From Synechococcus sp. UW69 (lineage in GTDB: Bacteria > Cyanobacteriota > Cyanobacteriia > PCC-6307 > Cyanobiaceae), in assembly GCF_900474185.1 (NCBI RefSeq), contig NZ_UCNW01000009.1, forward strand, positions 62,001 through 126,000: DNA of 64,000 nucleotides, read 5' to 3'. Shown one piece after another: positions 27,585 to 37,240 of this stretch (position 1 is the first letter of the stretch; every line of letters starts with the position of its first letter). The translations under genes were made by a program, and so were the position numbers. The notes under the pieces were generated by a model, which ran no database searches, had not been told where the DNA came from, and saw nothing but the letters and a program-made list of their open reading frames with translations.

Positions 27585-28447
27585 GCCGGCAGCTCCAGGG
27601 CGATGCTGCCGAGGGCCGATTTACGGAAATCATCCAGCAGCCGCTGGGCCATGCGTGCTGTTTCCCCAGAGGTGTGGCGGGACGCTGCAGCCTCCAGCCA
27701 AAGGGCGGGGTCCGCCGTTTCACCGCTCAGGGGAATGCCATAACGCTCCTGCAGGAGCGGGAGCGTTACTCCAGCCGCGGCCTGCGATTCGGCATCGATC
27801 AATAGCTGCAGAAAGGCCTGAGCCACCAGTTCACCGTCGTAGGCGGCCTGGCCGATGTCGTCACAAAGGGCGAGCCTCAGGGCCGCTTGCTGGTCATCGA
27901 GCCGGGGGGGCAGAACCCCTGGTGCATCAAGGAGATCCAGGTCTTGCCCCAGACGCACCCAGCGCAGGGTTCGCGTCACCCCAGCCCGCCGGGCACTGGC
28001 CACCACCTTCTGCCTCACCAAACGATTGATCAGGGCGGACTTACCCACGTTGGGAAATCCCAGGGTGAGGGCCCGCACCGGCCTGGGCCGCATGCCCCTG
28101 TTGCGACGGCGTTCGTTGAGCTGATCTCCGGCGCGAATCGCTGCCTGCTGCACCTGCTTCACCCCGGTACCGGCCTTGGCATCACACCAAACGGTGCGCT
28201 GACCTTGGGCCTTGAACCAGGCCTCCCAGGCCTCCTTGGCGGCCGCTGTGACCATGTCACGCCGATTGATCACCAAGAGGTGCTGCTTGCCCTTCAGCCA
28301 GCGGTTGAGATGGGGGTGACCTGTGGCGAGAGGGATGCGGGCATCGCGGACCTCAATCACCAGATCCACCTTGTCGAGATGGCGTTTGAGCTGCTGCTCC
28401 GCCTTCGCGATGTGGCCGGGATACCACTGAATCGTTGGAGTGCTCAC
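27581..28447 (-). CDS. rbgA: ribosome biogenesis GTPase RbgA (YlqF)
   Basis: RbgA is a circularly permuted GTPase that helps late assembly of the 50S subunit. In this 288-residue protein the motif order is G4 (INRRDMV, near residue 60), then G1 (GFPNVGKSALINRL, near residue 130), then G3 (DAPGVLPP, near residue 174), which proves the permutation. The start MSTPTIQWYPGHIAKAE is typical. It lies upstream of and overlaps the pseudouridine synthase gene by 4 bases and is divergent from pgk. Confidence 0.95.
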   Translation of the reverse strand: MSTPTIQWYPGHIAKAEQQLKRHLDKVDLVIEVRDARIPLATGHPHLNRWLKGKQHLLVINRRDMVTAAAKEAWEAWFKAQGQRTVWCDAKAGTGVKQVQQAAIRAGDQLNERRRNRGMRPRPVRALTLGFPNVGKSALINRLVRQKVVASARRAGVTRTLRWVRLGQDLDLLDAPGVLPPRLDDQQAALRLALCDDIGQAAYDGELVAQAFLQLLIDAESQAAAGVTLPLLQERYGIPLSGETADPALWLEAAASRHTSGETARMAQRLLDDFRKSALGSIALELPA

Positions 28448-28565
28448 AAACGCAAACGCACAGAACAGGTGGCCCGCTGAAACACATTCACATTGAACTC
28501 GCCGGCGCTATCGCCCTTCACACGGGTTAATGTCACCCCGTTTTCTTACCGCACGAGACAACCCT

Positions 28566-29771
28566 ATGGCGAAGCGTTCCCTGGCCAGCCTCCAAGCCGG
28601 CGACCTGAGCGGCAAACGCGTTCTCGTGCGGGTTGACTTCAACGTGCCCCTGAACGATGCCGGTGCGATCACCGACGACACCCGCATCCGTGCCGCCCTG
28701 CCCACGATCAACGACCTGATCAGCAAGGGCGCCAAGGTGATCCTTTCTGCTCACTTCGGCCGTCCCAAGGGCCAGGTCAATGACGCGATGCGCCTGACCC
28801 CCGTGGCGGCTCGCCTGAGCGAACTGCTGGGCAAATCCGTAACCAAGACCGACAGCTGCATCGGTCCTGATGCCGAAGCCAAGGTTGGCGCCATGGCCAA
28901 CGGCGATGTGGTGCTGCTGGAGAACGTTCGCTTCTTCGCTGAGGAAGAGAAGAACGAAGCCGGCTTCGCCGAGAAACTGGCTGGTCTGGCTGAGGTGTAC
29001 GTGAACGACGCCTTCGGCGCCGCCCACCGAGCCCATGCCTCCACCGAAGGCGTGACCAAGTTCCTCAAGCCCTCCGTCGCCGGCTTCCTGATGGAGAAGG
29101 AGCTCCAGTACCTGCAGGGTGCTGTGGATGAGCCCAAGCGTCCCTTGGCCGCCATCGTCGGTGGATCCAAGGTGAGCTCCAAGATCGGCGTGCTCGAGGC
29201 CCTGATCGACAAGTGCGACAAGGTGCTGATCGGCGGCGGCATGATCTTCACCTTCTACAAGGCTCGCGGCCTCGCAGTGGGCAAGAGCCTGGTGGAAGAG
29301 GACAAGCTGGAACTGGCCAAGGAGCTGGAAGCCAAGGCCAAGGCCAAGGGCGTGCAGCTGCTGCTTCCTACCGATGTGATGTTGGCCGACAACTTCGCCC
29401 CCGACGCCAACAGTCAGATCGCTGACATCAACGCCATCCCTGATGGCTGGATGGGCCTCGACATCGGCCCCGACTCGATCAAGGTGTTCCAGGACGCCCT
29501 GGCGGATTGCCAGACCGTGATCTGGAACGGCCCCATGGGCGTGTTCGAGTTCGACAAGTTCGCTGCTGGCACCAACGCCATCGCCACCACCCTGGCGGAC
29601 CTGAGCGGCAAGGGCTGCTGCACGATCATCGGCGGCGGTGACTCCGTTGCAGCCGTTGAGAAGGCTGGCCTGGCCGAGAAGATGTCTCACATCTCCACCG
29701 GTGGCGGCGCCAGCCTTGAACTGCTGGAAGGCAAGGTGCTGCCCGGTGTGGCTGCCCTCGACGCCGCCTGA
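28566..29771 (+). CDS. pgk: phosphoglycerate kinase
   Basis: Pgk interconverts 1,3-bisphosphoglycerate and 3-phosphoglycerate in glycolysis and the Calvin cycle. The 401-residue product has [11 protein letters not shown], the substrate-binding HFGRPKG, the hinge and the nucleotide-binding [13 protein letters not shown]. The ATG at 28566 ([16 protein letters not shown]) gives the standard length; an in-frame ATG-like start at 28530 would add 12 unconserved residues. Its codons are strongly biased (for example AAG and GCC runs) as in highly expressed genes. A 118-base gap upstream, shared with rbgA, holds the promoter. Confidence 0.98.
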   Translation: MAKRSLASLQAGDLSGKRVLVRVDFNVPLNDAGAITDDTRIRAALPTINDLISKGAKVILSAHFGRPKGQVNDAMRLTPVAARLSELLGKSVTKTDSCIGPDAEAKVGAMANGDVVLLENVRFFAEEEKNEAGFAEKLAGLAEVYVNDAFGAAHRAHASTEGVTKFLKPSVAGFLMEKELQYLQGAVDEPKRPLAAIVGGSKVSSKIGVLEALIDKCDKVLIGGGMIFTFYKARGLAVGKSLVEEDKLELAKELEAKAKAKGVQLLLPTDVMLADNFAPDANSQIADINAIPDGWMGLDIGPDSIKVFQDALADCQTVIWNGPMGVFEFDKFAAGTNAIATTLADLSGKGCCTIIGGGDSVAAVEKAGLAEKMSHISTGGGASLELLEGKVLPGVAALDAA

Positions 29772-29779
29772 TCAGACGT

Positions 29780-30148
29780 TCAGGTCTGGAGCTTCCGGCC
29801 TTTGGCATCGCGCTTCTTGCCGGTCCGCGCCGGAAGCCCCAGCTGATTCCGCACTTTGTTCACGTATGCCCGGTAGTCCTGCTTGAGGGACTTCCGGGCT
29901 TTTTTCATGTCCTTACGACACGTCTTGATCTCATTCGCGGATGCTGCCGCATCAACACAGAGCTGATGGCTCTGCAGGAGATCCAGTCGACGCTCGTAGT
30001 TGTCTTTGAACCAGGTCTTGCGGGCCTGGAACAGAACCTGGCTCTGCTCAGGGGACTGATCCCGCCCAGCCACTGCCGATGGAGACATTGTCATGACCGG
30101 TGCTGCCATCAGTGCAGCCAGAGCCAGGGAGGCGTTGGAGATGCGCAT
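29780..30148 (-). CDS. small secreted basic protein, unknown function
   Basis: The product of about 122 residues starts MRISNASLALAALMAAP, a clear signal peptide cut near residue 27 (SAVAG). The mature part is highly charged and basic (KTWFKDNYERRLDLL, CRKDMKKARKSLKQDYR), with two cysteines that could form a disulfide and a lysine/arginine-rich C-terminus. No family is recognised. Starts further upstream (to 30187) are possible but would spoil the signal peptide. It is convergent with pgk (8 bases between stops). Confidence 0.65.
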   Translation of the reverse strand: MRISNASLALAALMAAPVMTMSPSAVAGRDQSPEQSQVLFQARKTWFKDNYERRLDLLQSHQLCVDAAASANEIKTCRKDMKKARKSLKQDYRAYVNKVRNQLGLPARTGKKRDAKGRKLQT

Positions 30149-30220
30149 GGATGAAGCCTTCGCAATGCATCCATTCTGGTAACACACATCAATCAGGATC
30201 TGAATGGTCTGCCATGAGTC

Positions 30221-31108
30221 ATGACCAGATCTGACTTGAGCCTGGGCTTCGTGGGGCTGGGCGCTCTCGGCTTACCGATGGCGATCAACCTGCACCGCGC
30301 CGGCTTTCAGCTGAGGGTGCACACCCGCAGCCGCACAGCCGAAACCAGGCCGGAGCTCGAGGGTGCAGCTCGATGTTCCAGCCCAGCCGAGGCCAGCGCC
30401 GGCGTTGACGTTCTTCTTCTGTGCGTCAGCGACGACGCAGCAGTTGAGGAGGTCTTGTTCGGACCCCACGGAGCTGCGTCACAACTCACCACCGGCAGCG
30501 TGGTGCTGGATTGCTCCACCATTGCTCCCGCCACAGCCCAACGCTGTGCCGAGCGCCTGGCGCGCCAGAACATCCATTACCTGGATGCCCCAGTCACCGG
30601 CGGCACGGAAGGTGCCAAACGCGGCAGCCTCACAGTGCTGGTTGGAGGAGCCACCGAGCCGCTGGAGCGTGTTCGGCCGATTCTCGAGGTGATCAGCTCC
30701 TCCATCCATCACTTCGGCAGCGTGGGGCGAGGGCAGCAGGTGAAGGCGGTGAACCAGGTACTAGTGGCCGGCAGCTATGCCGCCGTGGCTGAGGCAGTGG
30801 CCCTGGGCCAGCGCCTGGATCTACCCATGCCACTGGTGGTCGACGCTCTCAAAAACGGAGCAGCCGGATCCTGGGCTCTGGAGCATCGCAGCACCACCAT
30901 GCTTGAAGGCACCTATCCCCTCGGCTTCCGGCTCAGCCTGCACCGCAAAGATCTCGGTATCGCCCTCGACACAGCCAGAGCAGTCGAACTGGATCTACCC
31001 GTGACGACGCTGGTGGAACAGCTGGAACTCGATCTGATCAACGACGGCCATGGCGATGAAGACGTGTCCGCACTGCATCGTTGGAACCCTGCGATGGGAG
31101 AGAGCTAA
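30221..31108 (+). CDS. NAD(P)-dependent beta-hydroxyacid dehydrogenase
   Basis: This 295-residue protein belongs to the 3-hydroxyisobutyrate dehydrogenase family, which also includes tartronate semialdehyde and glyoxylate/succinic semialdehyde reductases. Motifs are the dinucleotide fold GLGALGLPMAINLHRAG, the substrate-binding DAPVTGGTEGAKRG, and the catalytic lysine in KAVNQVLVAG. In cyanobacteria a role in reducing glyoxylate or succinic semialdehyde is plausible, but the substrate cannot be read from the sequence. The stop overlaps the convergent gene's stop by 4 bases. Confidence 0.9.
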   Translation: MTRSDLSLGFVGLGALGLPMAINLHRAGFQLRVHTRSRTAETRPELEGAARCSSPAEASAGVDVLLLCVSDDAAVEEVLFGPHGAASQLTTGSVVLDCSTIAPATAQRCAERLARQNIHYLDAPVTGGTEGAKRGSLTVLVGGATEPLERVRPILEVISSSIHHFGSVGRGQQVKAVNQVLVAGSYAAVAEAVALGQRLDLPMPLVVDALKNGAAGSWALEHRSTTMLEGTYPLGFRLSLHRKDLGIALDTARAVELDLPVTTLVEQLELDLINDGHGDEDVSALHRWNPAMGES

Positions 31109-31857
31109 TTGCTGCTGACCACCCGCACCCGCTTGGTGGCCGTCACCACCCCATCGGGATGCACCAGCATCACAGCCCAGGTCTGCGAACCGGGTTGCTG
31201 CGGTGCCTGGACGCTCTTGAACAAACCACCACCACCCAGAGGTGCCAGCGGCAGATTGGGGCGAATCTGAGCCGACAACTGCTCATCGGTGAGGTCGAGC
31301 AAGCCGCCCGCCACCAGTGCCTGGCCCAGCGGCTCTTCAACCACCAGATCAATGTCGTAGCGACTGCCGGTCAGCACGACATCGGGGATCGAGACGTTGA
31401 CGGCCAACGGGCGTTCACCGCTGCGGAGCAACGACTGCTGGGCCAACAGTTCCTGCTCCACAAGCTGGCCGTCTTCAAGCCGAATCGCGATCTGTTCCGA
31501 GGCTTCCAAGGCGTAGTTCAGCCCCTCGGATTCGGCGGCACCACGCACCCGCAGGCTGAGGGTCTGACGGCCATCCGGCGTGGGCGCTGCAGGCTCCACT
31601 TGCCAGGTGACCTCAGGGAAATCCTGACGGAATCTCTGATAGCGCTGGGCCAATACTGGCTGCAGCTCAACGCTGGCCACCGTGTCGAACGCCGTAGGGG
31701 CACCACTCGCAGAACCACCGCTGTTCAACACCGTTTGCAGGCGGGAACTGAAGCTCTCCACCGCACTGCCCTCACGACCGGGCTGCTCGAGGGCATGGAC
31801 CGGAGATAACACCAGCGCTATGGCCGACACCAGCGTGGCTCCCAGGAAACGACGCAC
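31105..31857 (-). CDS. secreted or periplasmic protein, unknown function
   Basis: The 250-residue product begins with a signal peptide (MRRFLGATLVSAIALVLSPVHA, residues 1-22). It then continues as a soluble, beta-rich chain with an Ig-like C-terminal half (QTWAVMLVHPDGVVTATKRVRVV). No catalytic motif or domain is recognised. It is divergent from murG, 58 bases away, which puts it next to a cell wall gene, but no functional link is shown. Confidence 0.7.
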   Translation of the reverse strand: MRRFLGATLVSAIALVLSPVHALEQPGREGSAVESFSSRLQTVLNSGGSASGAPTAFDTVASVELQPVLAQRYQRFRQDFPEVTWQVEPAAPTPDGRQTLSLRVRGAAESEGLNYALEASEQIAIRLEDGQLVEQELLAQQSLLRSGERPLAVNVSIPDVVLTGSRYDIDLVVEEPLGQALVAGGLLDLTDEQLSAQIRPNLPLAPLGGGGLFKSVQAPQQPGSQTWAVMLVHPDGVVTATKRVRVVSSN

Positions 31858-31915
31858 GGGCCGGAACGCAACAACCCAATTAAGTTAGGCGTGGTGAGCG
31901 GAGACGGCCGACGCG

Positions 31916-32992
31916 ATGACCCGGCTTCTGATCGCTGCCAGCGGCACCGGCGGCCATCTCTTTCCAGCTCTGGCTGTTGCAGAAGCCGTTGAAGACCAGT
32001 GGCCCGTGCGCTGGCTGGGGGTGCCCGATCGACTCGAAACGCGTCTGGTGCCCGAACGCTTTGGCTTGGTGTGCGTGAATGCCGGAGGCCTGCAGGGGCG
32101 TGGGCTGACCAAGTTGCTGCAGCTGCTGCGTCTGTTGCTGGCCAGCGTCAGCGTGCGGCGGGTGATCCGCCGGAACGCGATCGATGTGGTGTTCACCACC
32201 GGCGGCTACATCGCCGCCCCCGCGATCCTTGCGGCGCGCTGGTGTGGCATTCCCGTGGTGCTGCATGAATCCAATGCCATCCCGGGGCGCGTCACCCGCT
32301 TGCTGGGTCGCTTCTGCAGCGCCGTGGCCATTGGCCTCCCCGCTGCCGCCAAGCGCATCCCCGGCAGCCAGCCGGTACTGACCGGCACGCCGGTGCGTTC
32401 CAGCTTCCTGGCGGCGCAACCCCTGCCGGCCTGGGTCCCCAGCGGCGAGGGCCCGCTGTTGGTGGTGATGGGCGGCAGTCAAGGCGCGGTGGGATTGAAC
32501 CGCATGGTGCGTGCTGCGGTGCCTCCCCTTTTGGAGCAGGGCTGCCGGGTGGTGCACCTCACCGGCGACAACGATCCCGACATCGAGCAACTGCAGCATC
32601 CACAGCTGGTGGAACGCAGCTTCAGCGATGAGATTCCCGGGCTGCTGCAACATGCCGATCTGGCCATCAGCCGCGCGGGGGCCGGCAGCCTCAGTGAACT
32701 AGCGGTCTGCGGGACTCCCAGCGTGCTGGTGCCGTTCCCGCAGGCAGCAGACCAGCATCAGGAGGCCAATGCCGCCTGCGCCGCGTCTTTGGGTGCTGCG
32801 GTGATCGTGCATCAACACGAACCAGACCAGCCGGTGTTGTTGAACACCGTTCAACGGCTCCTGGCAGCACGGCTGGGGCAGCCCACGGCCGCACCCGATC
32901 CCCTCGCACAGATGCGTGAAGGCATGCAGGCCTTGGCGGAACGGGATGCCGAGCGGCAACTGGCTGCCTTGCTTCAGGCGCTGGTGGACTGA
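31916..32992 (+). CDS. murG: UDP-GlcNAc:undecaprenyl-PP-MurNAc-pentapeptide transferase
   Basis: MurG adds GlcNAc to lipid I to form lipid II on the cytoplasmic face of the membrane. The 358-residue GT-B protein has the N-terminal loop [14 protein letters not shown], the [17 protein letters not shown] segment, [11 protein letters not shown], and the UDP-GlcNAc site [21 protein letters not shown] (split here). It is intact and of normal length. The gene lies alone, away from the rest of the mur genes. It is convergent with the aminotransferase gene at 32994. Confidence 0.97.
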   Translation: MTRLLIAASGTGGHLFPALAVAEAVEDQWPVRWLGVPDRLETRLVPERFGLVCVNAGGLQGRGLTKLLQLLRLLLASVSVRRVIRRNAIDVVFTTGGYIAAPAILAARWCGIPVVLHESNAIPGRVTRLLGRFCSAVAIGLPAAAKRIPGSQPVLTGTPVRSSFLAAQPLPAWVPSGEGPLLVVMGGSQGAVGLNRMVRAAVPPLLEQGCRVVHLTGDNDPDIEQLQHPQLVERSFSDEIPGLLQHADLAISRAGAGSLSELAVCGTPSVLVPFPQAADQHQEANAACAASLGAAVIVHQHEPDQPVLLNTVQRLLAARLGQPTAAPDPLAQMREGMQALAERDAERQLAALLQALVD

Positions 32993-32993
32993 G

Positions 32994-34067
32994 TCAAATC
33001 AGAGGGTTGCGCTGCAGCTCCTCACGCAACGCCCTCACGATGCGGCGGTTGTTGCGGCGAGATTGCAAGCCGATCCGTAGCCAGGTTTCACCCAAGCCCT
33101 CAAAGGAGCGGCAATCACGCAGAAGAATGCGATGCCGCTGCTCCAATGCTTCCCGCAATGGCACTAGGGAGCGGTTCGATCGAATCAACAGGTAATTCAC
33201 TGCCGACGGCATGGGGGTAATGCCAGGCAGCGCCGCTAACTGCTGCTGCATCCAGGCGCCTTCTATGGCCACCCAACGCTGAACCCGCTCACACCAGCGG
33301 TGGTAACGCCGAGGTGATGCCAACAACCTTTCGCCAACAGCCAGGGCGATGCCATTCACGGGCCAGGGATCCCGCCACAGGGCCCAACGCTGCAGCCGCT
33401 GCGGTTGCGCAACGGCATAGCCCAAGCGAAGCCCGGCGATGCCATACAGCTTGGTGAGGCTGCGGATCACCACCAGGTTGGAATGCTCTGCCACCAACGG
33501 AATCATCGACTCCTGTTCGCCATTGGGCACCAAGGGCAGAAACGCTTCATCGCAGATCACCAGTGCGTAGCGCTCCAACAGCGACTGCAACGAGGCACGG
33601 CTCCAGAGCTGACCGGTGGGGTTGTGGGGATTGCAGATCCACAACACAGCCCCCTTCATGGCGGGATGCACCAGCGGGCCAGCGTGATCCCAGGTCAATG
33701 CCAAGGACCCGTCGATCCGAGAAGCGTTCCAACACTTCAAAGCCCGCCGGTAGTCGGCGAACCCGGGAGCGAGAAGCGCACTGACGCCAGCAGCAGCAGC
33801 GTCGCGCGCCGCCCAGGTGAACAACTCAGCTGCCCCGTTGCCAGGAAGCACAGCATCAGGATCCACGCCATGCAAGCCCGCCATCGCCTGGCGCAGGGAC
33901 GTCTGCCCCCGATCGGGGTAGTTGCGGATGGCGGTCAGGGGGATGCGGGAGCAAGGCGGACTCCAGGGGGCCAGAGAAGCACTGGCATCCAGCAGCTGCG
34001 ATGGCTTGCAGTTCAACCTCGCAGCGGCTGCTTCGCGGTTGCCGCCATGGCGCAGGTCGACGCCCAT
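32994..34067 (-). CDS. aminotransferase/decarboxylase, CobC/CobD type
   Basis: The 357-residue PLP protein starts DLRHGGNREAAAARL, which is the hallmark start of CobD (L-threonine-O-3-phosphate decarboxylase) and CobC proteins of cobalamin synthesis. Further motifs are NYPDRGQTSLRQAM, NPHNPTGQ (146-153), ICDEAF and the PLP lysine 206 in SLTKLYGIAGLRLGY. It would make or supply the aminopropanol part of the cobamide nucleotide loop. Marine picocyanobacteria make pseudocobalamin, so the activity is plausible. No other cobalamin gene is near. A plain histidinol-phosphate aminotransferase is less likely, since hisC is at 16708. Confidence 0.85.
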   Translation of the reverse strand: MGVDLRHGGNREAAAARLNCKPSQLLDASASLAPWSPPCSRIPLTAIRNYPDRGQTSLRQAMAGLHGVDPDAVLPGNGAAELFTWAARDAAAAGVSALLAPGFADYRRALKCWNASRIDGSLALTWDHAGPLVHPAMKGAVLWICNPHNPTGQLWSRASLQSLLERYALVICDEAFLPLVPNGEQESMIPLVAEHSNLVVIRSLTKLYGIAGLRLGYAVAQPQRLQRWALWRDPWPVNGIALAVGERLLASPRRYHRWCERVQRWVAIEGAWMQQQLAALPGITPMPSAVNYLLIRSNRSLVPLREALEQRHRILLRDCRSFEGLGETWLRIGLQSRRNNRRIVRALREELQRNPLI

Positions 34068-34116
34068 CCCGACTCCCGATAAAACGCAGAGATATCACCA
34101 GAGTGACCCACTGCCT

Positions 34117-34899
34117 ATGCCAGCACGAGTGCTGCTGTTCACACTGCTGTTCGCCGCGCCACTGGTGGCACGGGCGGACGATCTGATCGTGTTGCTGCAG
34201 CAACGGAATTGCCCGGACTGTCGCCTGGTGGATGTGGATCTGGTGCACGCCGACCTGCGGGATGCAGATCTGCAGCGAGCCCAACTGCAACGCGCCAATC
34301 TTGGACAGGCACGCCTCGATGGAGCAGATCTAAGCGGCGCCGATCTCAGCTTCACAAGCATGCAAGGAGCATCCCTTAGAGGGACCAAGCTGCACGGAGC
34401 AAGGCTCTATGGCACTGATTTGAGAAATGCAGATCTCACTGGTGCCATGCTGGATCCCAACGCTCTCGAGGAAGCCCACTGGAGCGGTGCCAAAGGCATG
34501 CAACCTCAGGCCCAAAGTCATGCAGCCCTACATAATGCAGGGGTAGGCGCTGCGGAAAGTGATCGCTGGAAACAGGCAGAAAACTTATTCGGGCTTGCCA
34601 TCAGCAAACAAACGGACGCTGCGGAAAGCTGGGTTGCGAGAGGCATTGCACGCGAGAAGCTGGGCAAACGTCAACTAGCAATTCAGGACTTCATCTACGC
34701 CAGCAACTTATACGCCAAAAAAGGTGCAACATCCCATGCCGGCCAATTACAGACAGCCGCAAGATCTTTGCAAGACAAAGTGAACAACGCTCAGAATGGC
34801 AATGGTGTGGGATCTGCACTTCTTGACGGGCTTCTTTCAACCTCGCAGGCGCTATTACCGCTGGCAATGAAACTATTTATGCCAGCAATTAGTTTCTGA
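34117..34899 (+). CDS. secreted pentapeptide-repeat protein with TPR-like C-terminus
   Basis: The 260-residue product begins with a signal peptide (MPARVLLFTLLFAAPLVARA, residues 1-20) followed by a CPDC pair. It then has about 15 pentapeptide repeats of A(D/N)LxX type (DLRDADLQRAQLQRANLGQA and on, residues about 38-120), predicted to form a right-handed beta-helix. The C-terminal half (about 130-260) is helical with a TPR-like stretch (WKQAENLFGLAISKQTDAAE). Base composition changes within the gene: the 5' part is G/C-rich like its neighbours and the 3' part is A/T-richer. Its stop abuts the stop of the convergent secretin gene. Function unknown. Confidence 0.82.
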   Translation: MPARVLLFTLLFAAPLVARADDLIVLLQQRNCPDCRLVDVDLVHADLRDADLQRAQLQRANLGQARLDGADLSGADLSFTSMQGASLRGTKLHGARLYGTDLRNADLTGAMLDPNALEEAHWSGAKGMQPQAQSHAALHNAGVGAAESDRWKQAENLFGLAISKQTDAAESWVARGIAREKLGKRQLAIQDFIYASNLYAKKGATSHAGQLQTAARSLQDKVNNAQNGNGVGSALLDGLLSTSQALLPLAMKLFMPAISF

Positions 34900-37191
34900 T
34901 CAGCTAGCCCCCATCAACCGTCGCGATTCTCTGGTTGAAGGCCGATAACCGTAACCATATGTACTTTCTTCATCGTCAAGAATTCGAGGAGACACCAATA
35001 TCACCAGCTCACGCTTATTGCGGCGTCCCGCAGAGCTCCTGAAAAATTGACCGATCAATGGGATATCACCAAGGATCGGCCATTTCGAAACAGCTTGAAC
35101 ATCAGAATCAGATATGACTCCTGTCAATATAAGAGTCTGGCCGTCGCGAACCCTTACTGTACCTGTATCCAATCTCCGTAAACTCAATACAGATATTGGC
35201 CCACAACCCTGAACATCTTGCGTAGATGTAGTCGCCGATATTGCAGGAGAAAGCGTAAAAGTTACAAATCCATTATCATCAATTTTTTTCACTCTTGCGC
35301 CAACAGTCAATCCTGAAATACCAAATACAGGCTGACAAGTGTTTGCAGCGCCATTTTGACCAGATTCAACAGAATAATTCGTAATCTCGTTAGTACCTAC
35401 GGCAACATAAGACTCGTTGGAGTAAGGCCTACCTATTCCAGTTGATTCCAGCCCCTGCTGCAAACTTTGCCCTTCCACTCCGCCTGGGACGGGCTCAGGA
35501 TTTTCGCTTAATATCATCGTAGGGCTGGCCAATGTCTTTGCGCTACCAGAAGAAATAGAAGCGCGTAAATACTCAAAAATACGATTTTTAGGATAAACAA
35601 GCCCTGGATTTATACGCCCAGGAATTGTACTTGGAGGTATGACCTGCGTTTGCACTGCAGCCCCGTCACCTGAAACAGTTACTGTCTCAGGCTTTCCACT
35701 CGATGCTCCTCCAGCAATCACATCAAAGTTATTAGAGTTAGGTGGCAATAACTCGCCAAACGAAGCAGACAAACGGCCATCATCACTAACAATAAAATTA
35801 TTGCCATAGCGGAAAGCAAAATCATTTTGAATTGACGAATCATTATCAAGAGTCACATCCAATATCCTGACCGAAAGCGCAACCTGCCTTTGCCTCAAAT
35901 CAATTTTCTTCAAATAAGATGCTGCCACATCGACAACCCGAGAATCGCCTATCAATGTGATCGTCTGCAGTCTAGAATCAGTTGTCCCCGATAAGCCCTT
36001 TAAAGGGCCTTCAGAAGCACCGTAAGTATCTATCTGAGTTAAATTTGACCTGAACGAACTACTCCTTCTGCCAGCTCTGCTATCAATGTATCCCAGATCC
36101 CCAGACTCTTTCAGCTCTAACTTTCGAGTGGAATCGGTACCAATACCCTGTTTACCAGACTCACCTTCATCAACTGATCGAACTGTTGTAACCTGAGATA
36201 TTTTGGCGCCAAGACTACCCAAAAACATTGCAGCAGAGAGGGCAGACACGCTATTCAACCGATACGTCTTAGAAAGAGTCGCCCCAAACCCTTTGGAAGA
36301 AACATTTTCACCGACTAAAAGCATTTTTCCCTCTAGCTTCCCCTGCAGACCAGAAGCCAACAGCACAGAATTTACAGCCCTGGAGTAATCTTCTTCAACA
36401 AACTGTAGGGTTACTGGATACAGACTTCTTGACAGAGTTTCATCAGCATTCTCTTTGGCAGAGCGCGCTTCGGCGAGGGTATTTCCAACGAATACGAATC
36501 CATACCCGCCTAGTTTTGCCAAAGACATTAATGCATCTTTTGCGGCAGCATTATTAAGAGTGAGAGATACCGGTGGCCCACTCAAATTCACATAGCTGCG
36601 GTTCTGCAACAGCATCGTTCCGACTGCCATGTCTCCCAGCGGCGGCGCCGAAGCCCGCGCATGCATGGGTGGAATGAACGCAGACTGCTGGACTCGGCCG
36701 GGCCGGTTTAAGTCAAGCCGGCCACTCATCAAGGCCGTCGTTTGAATCGGCAAACGTGTGAATGAGACGATCAGACTGGTGCCATCCACTTGAATCTTTG
36801 GCTTCGGCAAGGATGTTCCCTGCGAAGCTCGCACGGTCAGCTGCAATTCACCTGAACCAGTAGCGCTTAGACGAATTGATTGAAGACCAGCTTCTGACAA
36901 CTCGACTTCTTGGGATCGACGGAGAAGCAACGGAGCCGCAGCTCGCAGCTGCCCGCTCCACTGTGTTGCCGAACTCCTCTCGCTTATGACGCGTGCATCA
37001 GACGACACTCCATCAACAACAACATCAACACGATCACCCAAACGGCGAAGTGTCAACACAGCAGAGGCAGCGGCAACCTCTGAAGAGGCGGCAAGCATGC
37101 ACAGCTCAATGCATGGAGCACCGAACCCCAGAGCCATGACAAAAGGGAGCATGCGTCGAATCACCAAGCTGCTCACCTTGCCCGTCATCAT
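34900..37191 (-). CDS. pilQ: type IV pilus secretin, PilQ-like (GspD superfamily)
   Basis: This is the outer-membrane pore of the type IV pilus. The 763-residue product has an N-terminal signal region, an AMIN-like domain (about 40-165, VLTLRRLGDRVDVVVDG), a secretin N-domain (about 195-320), an internal N-domain (LQTITLIGDSRVVDVAASYL), and a C-terminal secretin barrel with the signature VRDGQTLILTGVISDSD and PLIGQFFRSS. The chosen ATG at 37191 leads directly into a hydrophobic segment. It is last of the operon, 49 bases after the PilO-like gene. From about 34900 to 36600 its DNA is strongly A/T-rich (24 G/C of 60 in 35221-35280), unlike the 5' part and the rest of the window. Confidence 0.9.
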   Translation of the reverse strand: MMTGKVSSLVIRRMLPFVMALGFGAPCIELCMLAASSEVAAASAVLTLRRLGDRVDVVVDGVSSDARVISERSSATQWSGQLRAAAPLLLRRSQEVELSEAGLQSIRLSATGSGELQLTVRASQGTSLPKPKIQVDGTSLIVSFTRLPIQTTALMSGRLDLNRPGRVQQSAFIPPMHARASAPPLGDMAVGTMLLQNRSYVNLSGPPVSLTLNNAAAKDALMSLAKLGGYGFVFVGNTLAEARSAKENADETLSRSLYPVTLQFVEEDYSRAVNSVLLASGLQGKLEGKMLLVGENVSSKGFGATLSKTYRLNSVSALSAAMFLGSLGAKISQVTTVRSVDEGESGKQGIGTDSTRKLELKESGDLGYIDSRAGRRSSSFRSNLTQIDTYGASEGPLKGLSGTTDSRLQTITLIGDSRVVDVAASYLKKIDLRQRQVALSVRILDVTLDNDSSIQNDFAFRYGNNFIVSDDGRLSASFGELLPPNSNNFDVIAGGASSGKPETVTVSGDGAAVQTQVIPPSTIPGRINPGLVYPKNRIFEYLRASISSGSAKTLASPTMILSENPEPVPGGVEGQSLQQGLESTGIGRPYSNESYVAVGTNEITNYSVESGQNGAANTCQPVFGISGLTVGARVKKIDDNGFVTFTLSPAISATTSTQDVQGCGPISVLSLRRLDTGTVRVRDGQTLILTGVISDSDVQAVSKWPILGDIPLIGQFFRSSAGRRNKRELVILVSPRILDDEESTYGYGYRPSTRESRRLMGAS

Positions 37192-37240
37192 TGAAGTTTC
37201 CTGAGCAGATGGTATCGATTGATATCGAGATACACCAGCC

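Noticed and set aside
28533-29690. Open frame of 385 codons on the - strand opposite pgk
   Set aside because: Antisense shadow produced by the strong codon bias of pgk.
34117-37191. A/T-rich patch as a mobile element or genomic island
   Set aside because: No integrase, tRNA, direct repeats or foreign accessory genes; the patch boundaries lie within genes of ordinary pilus type, so segment replacement is a better explanation.
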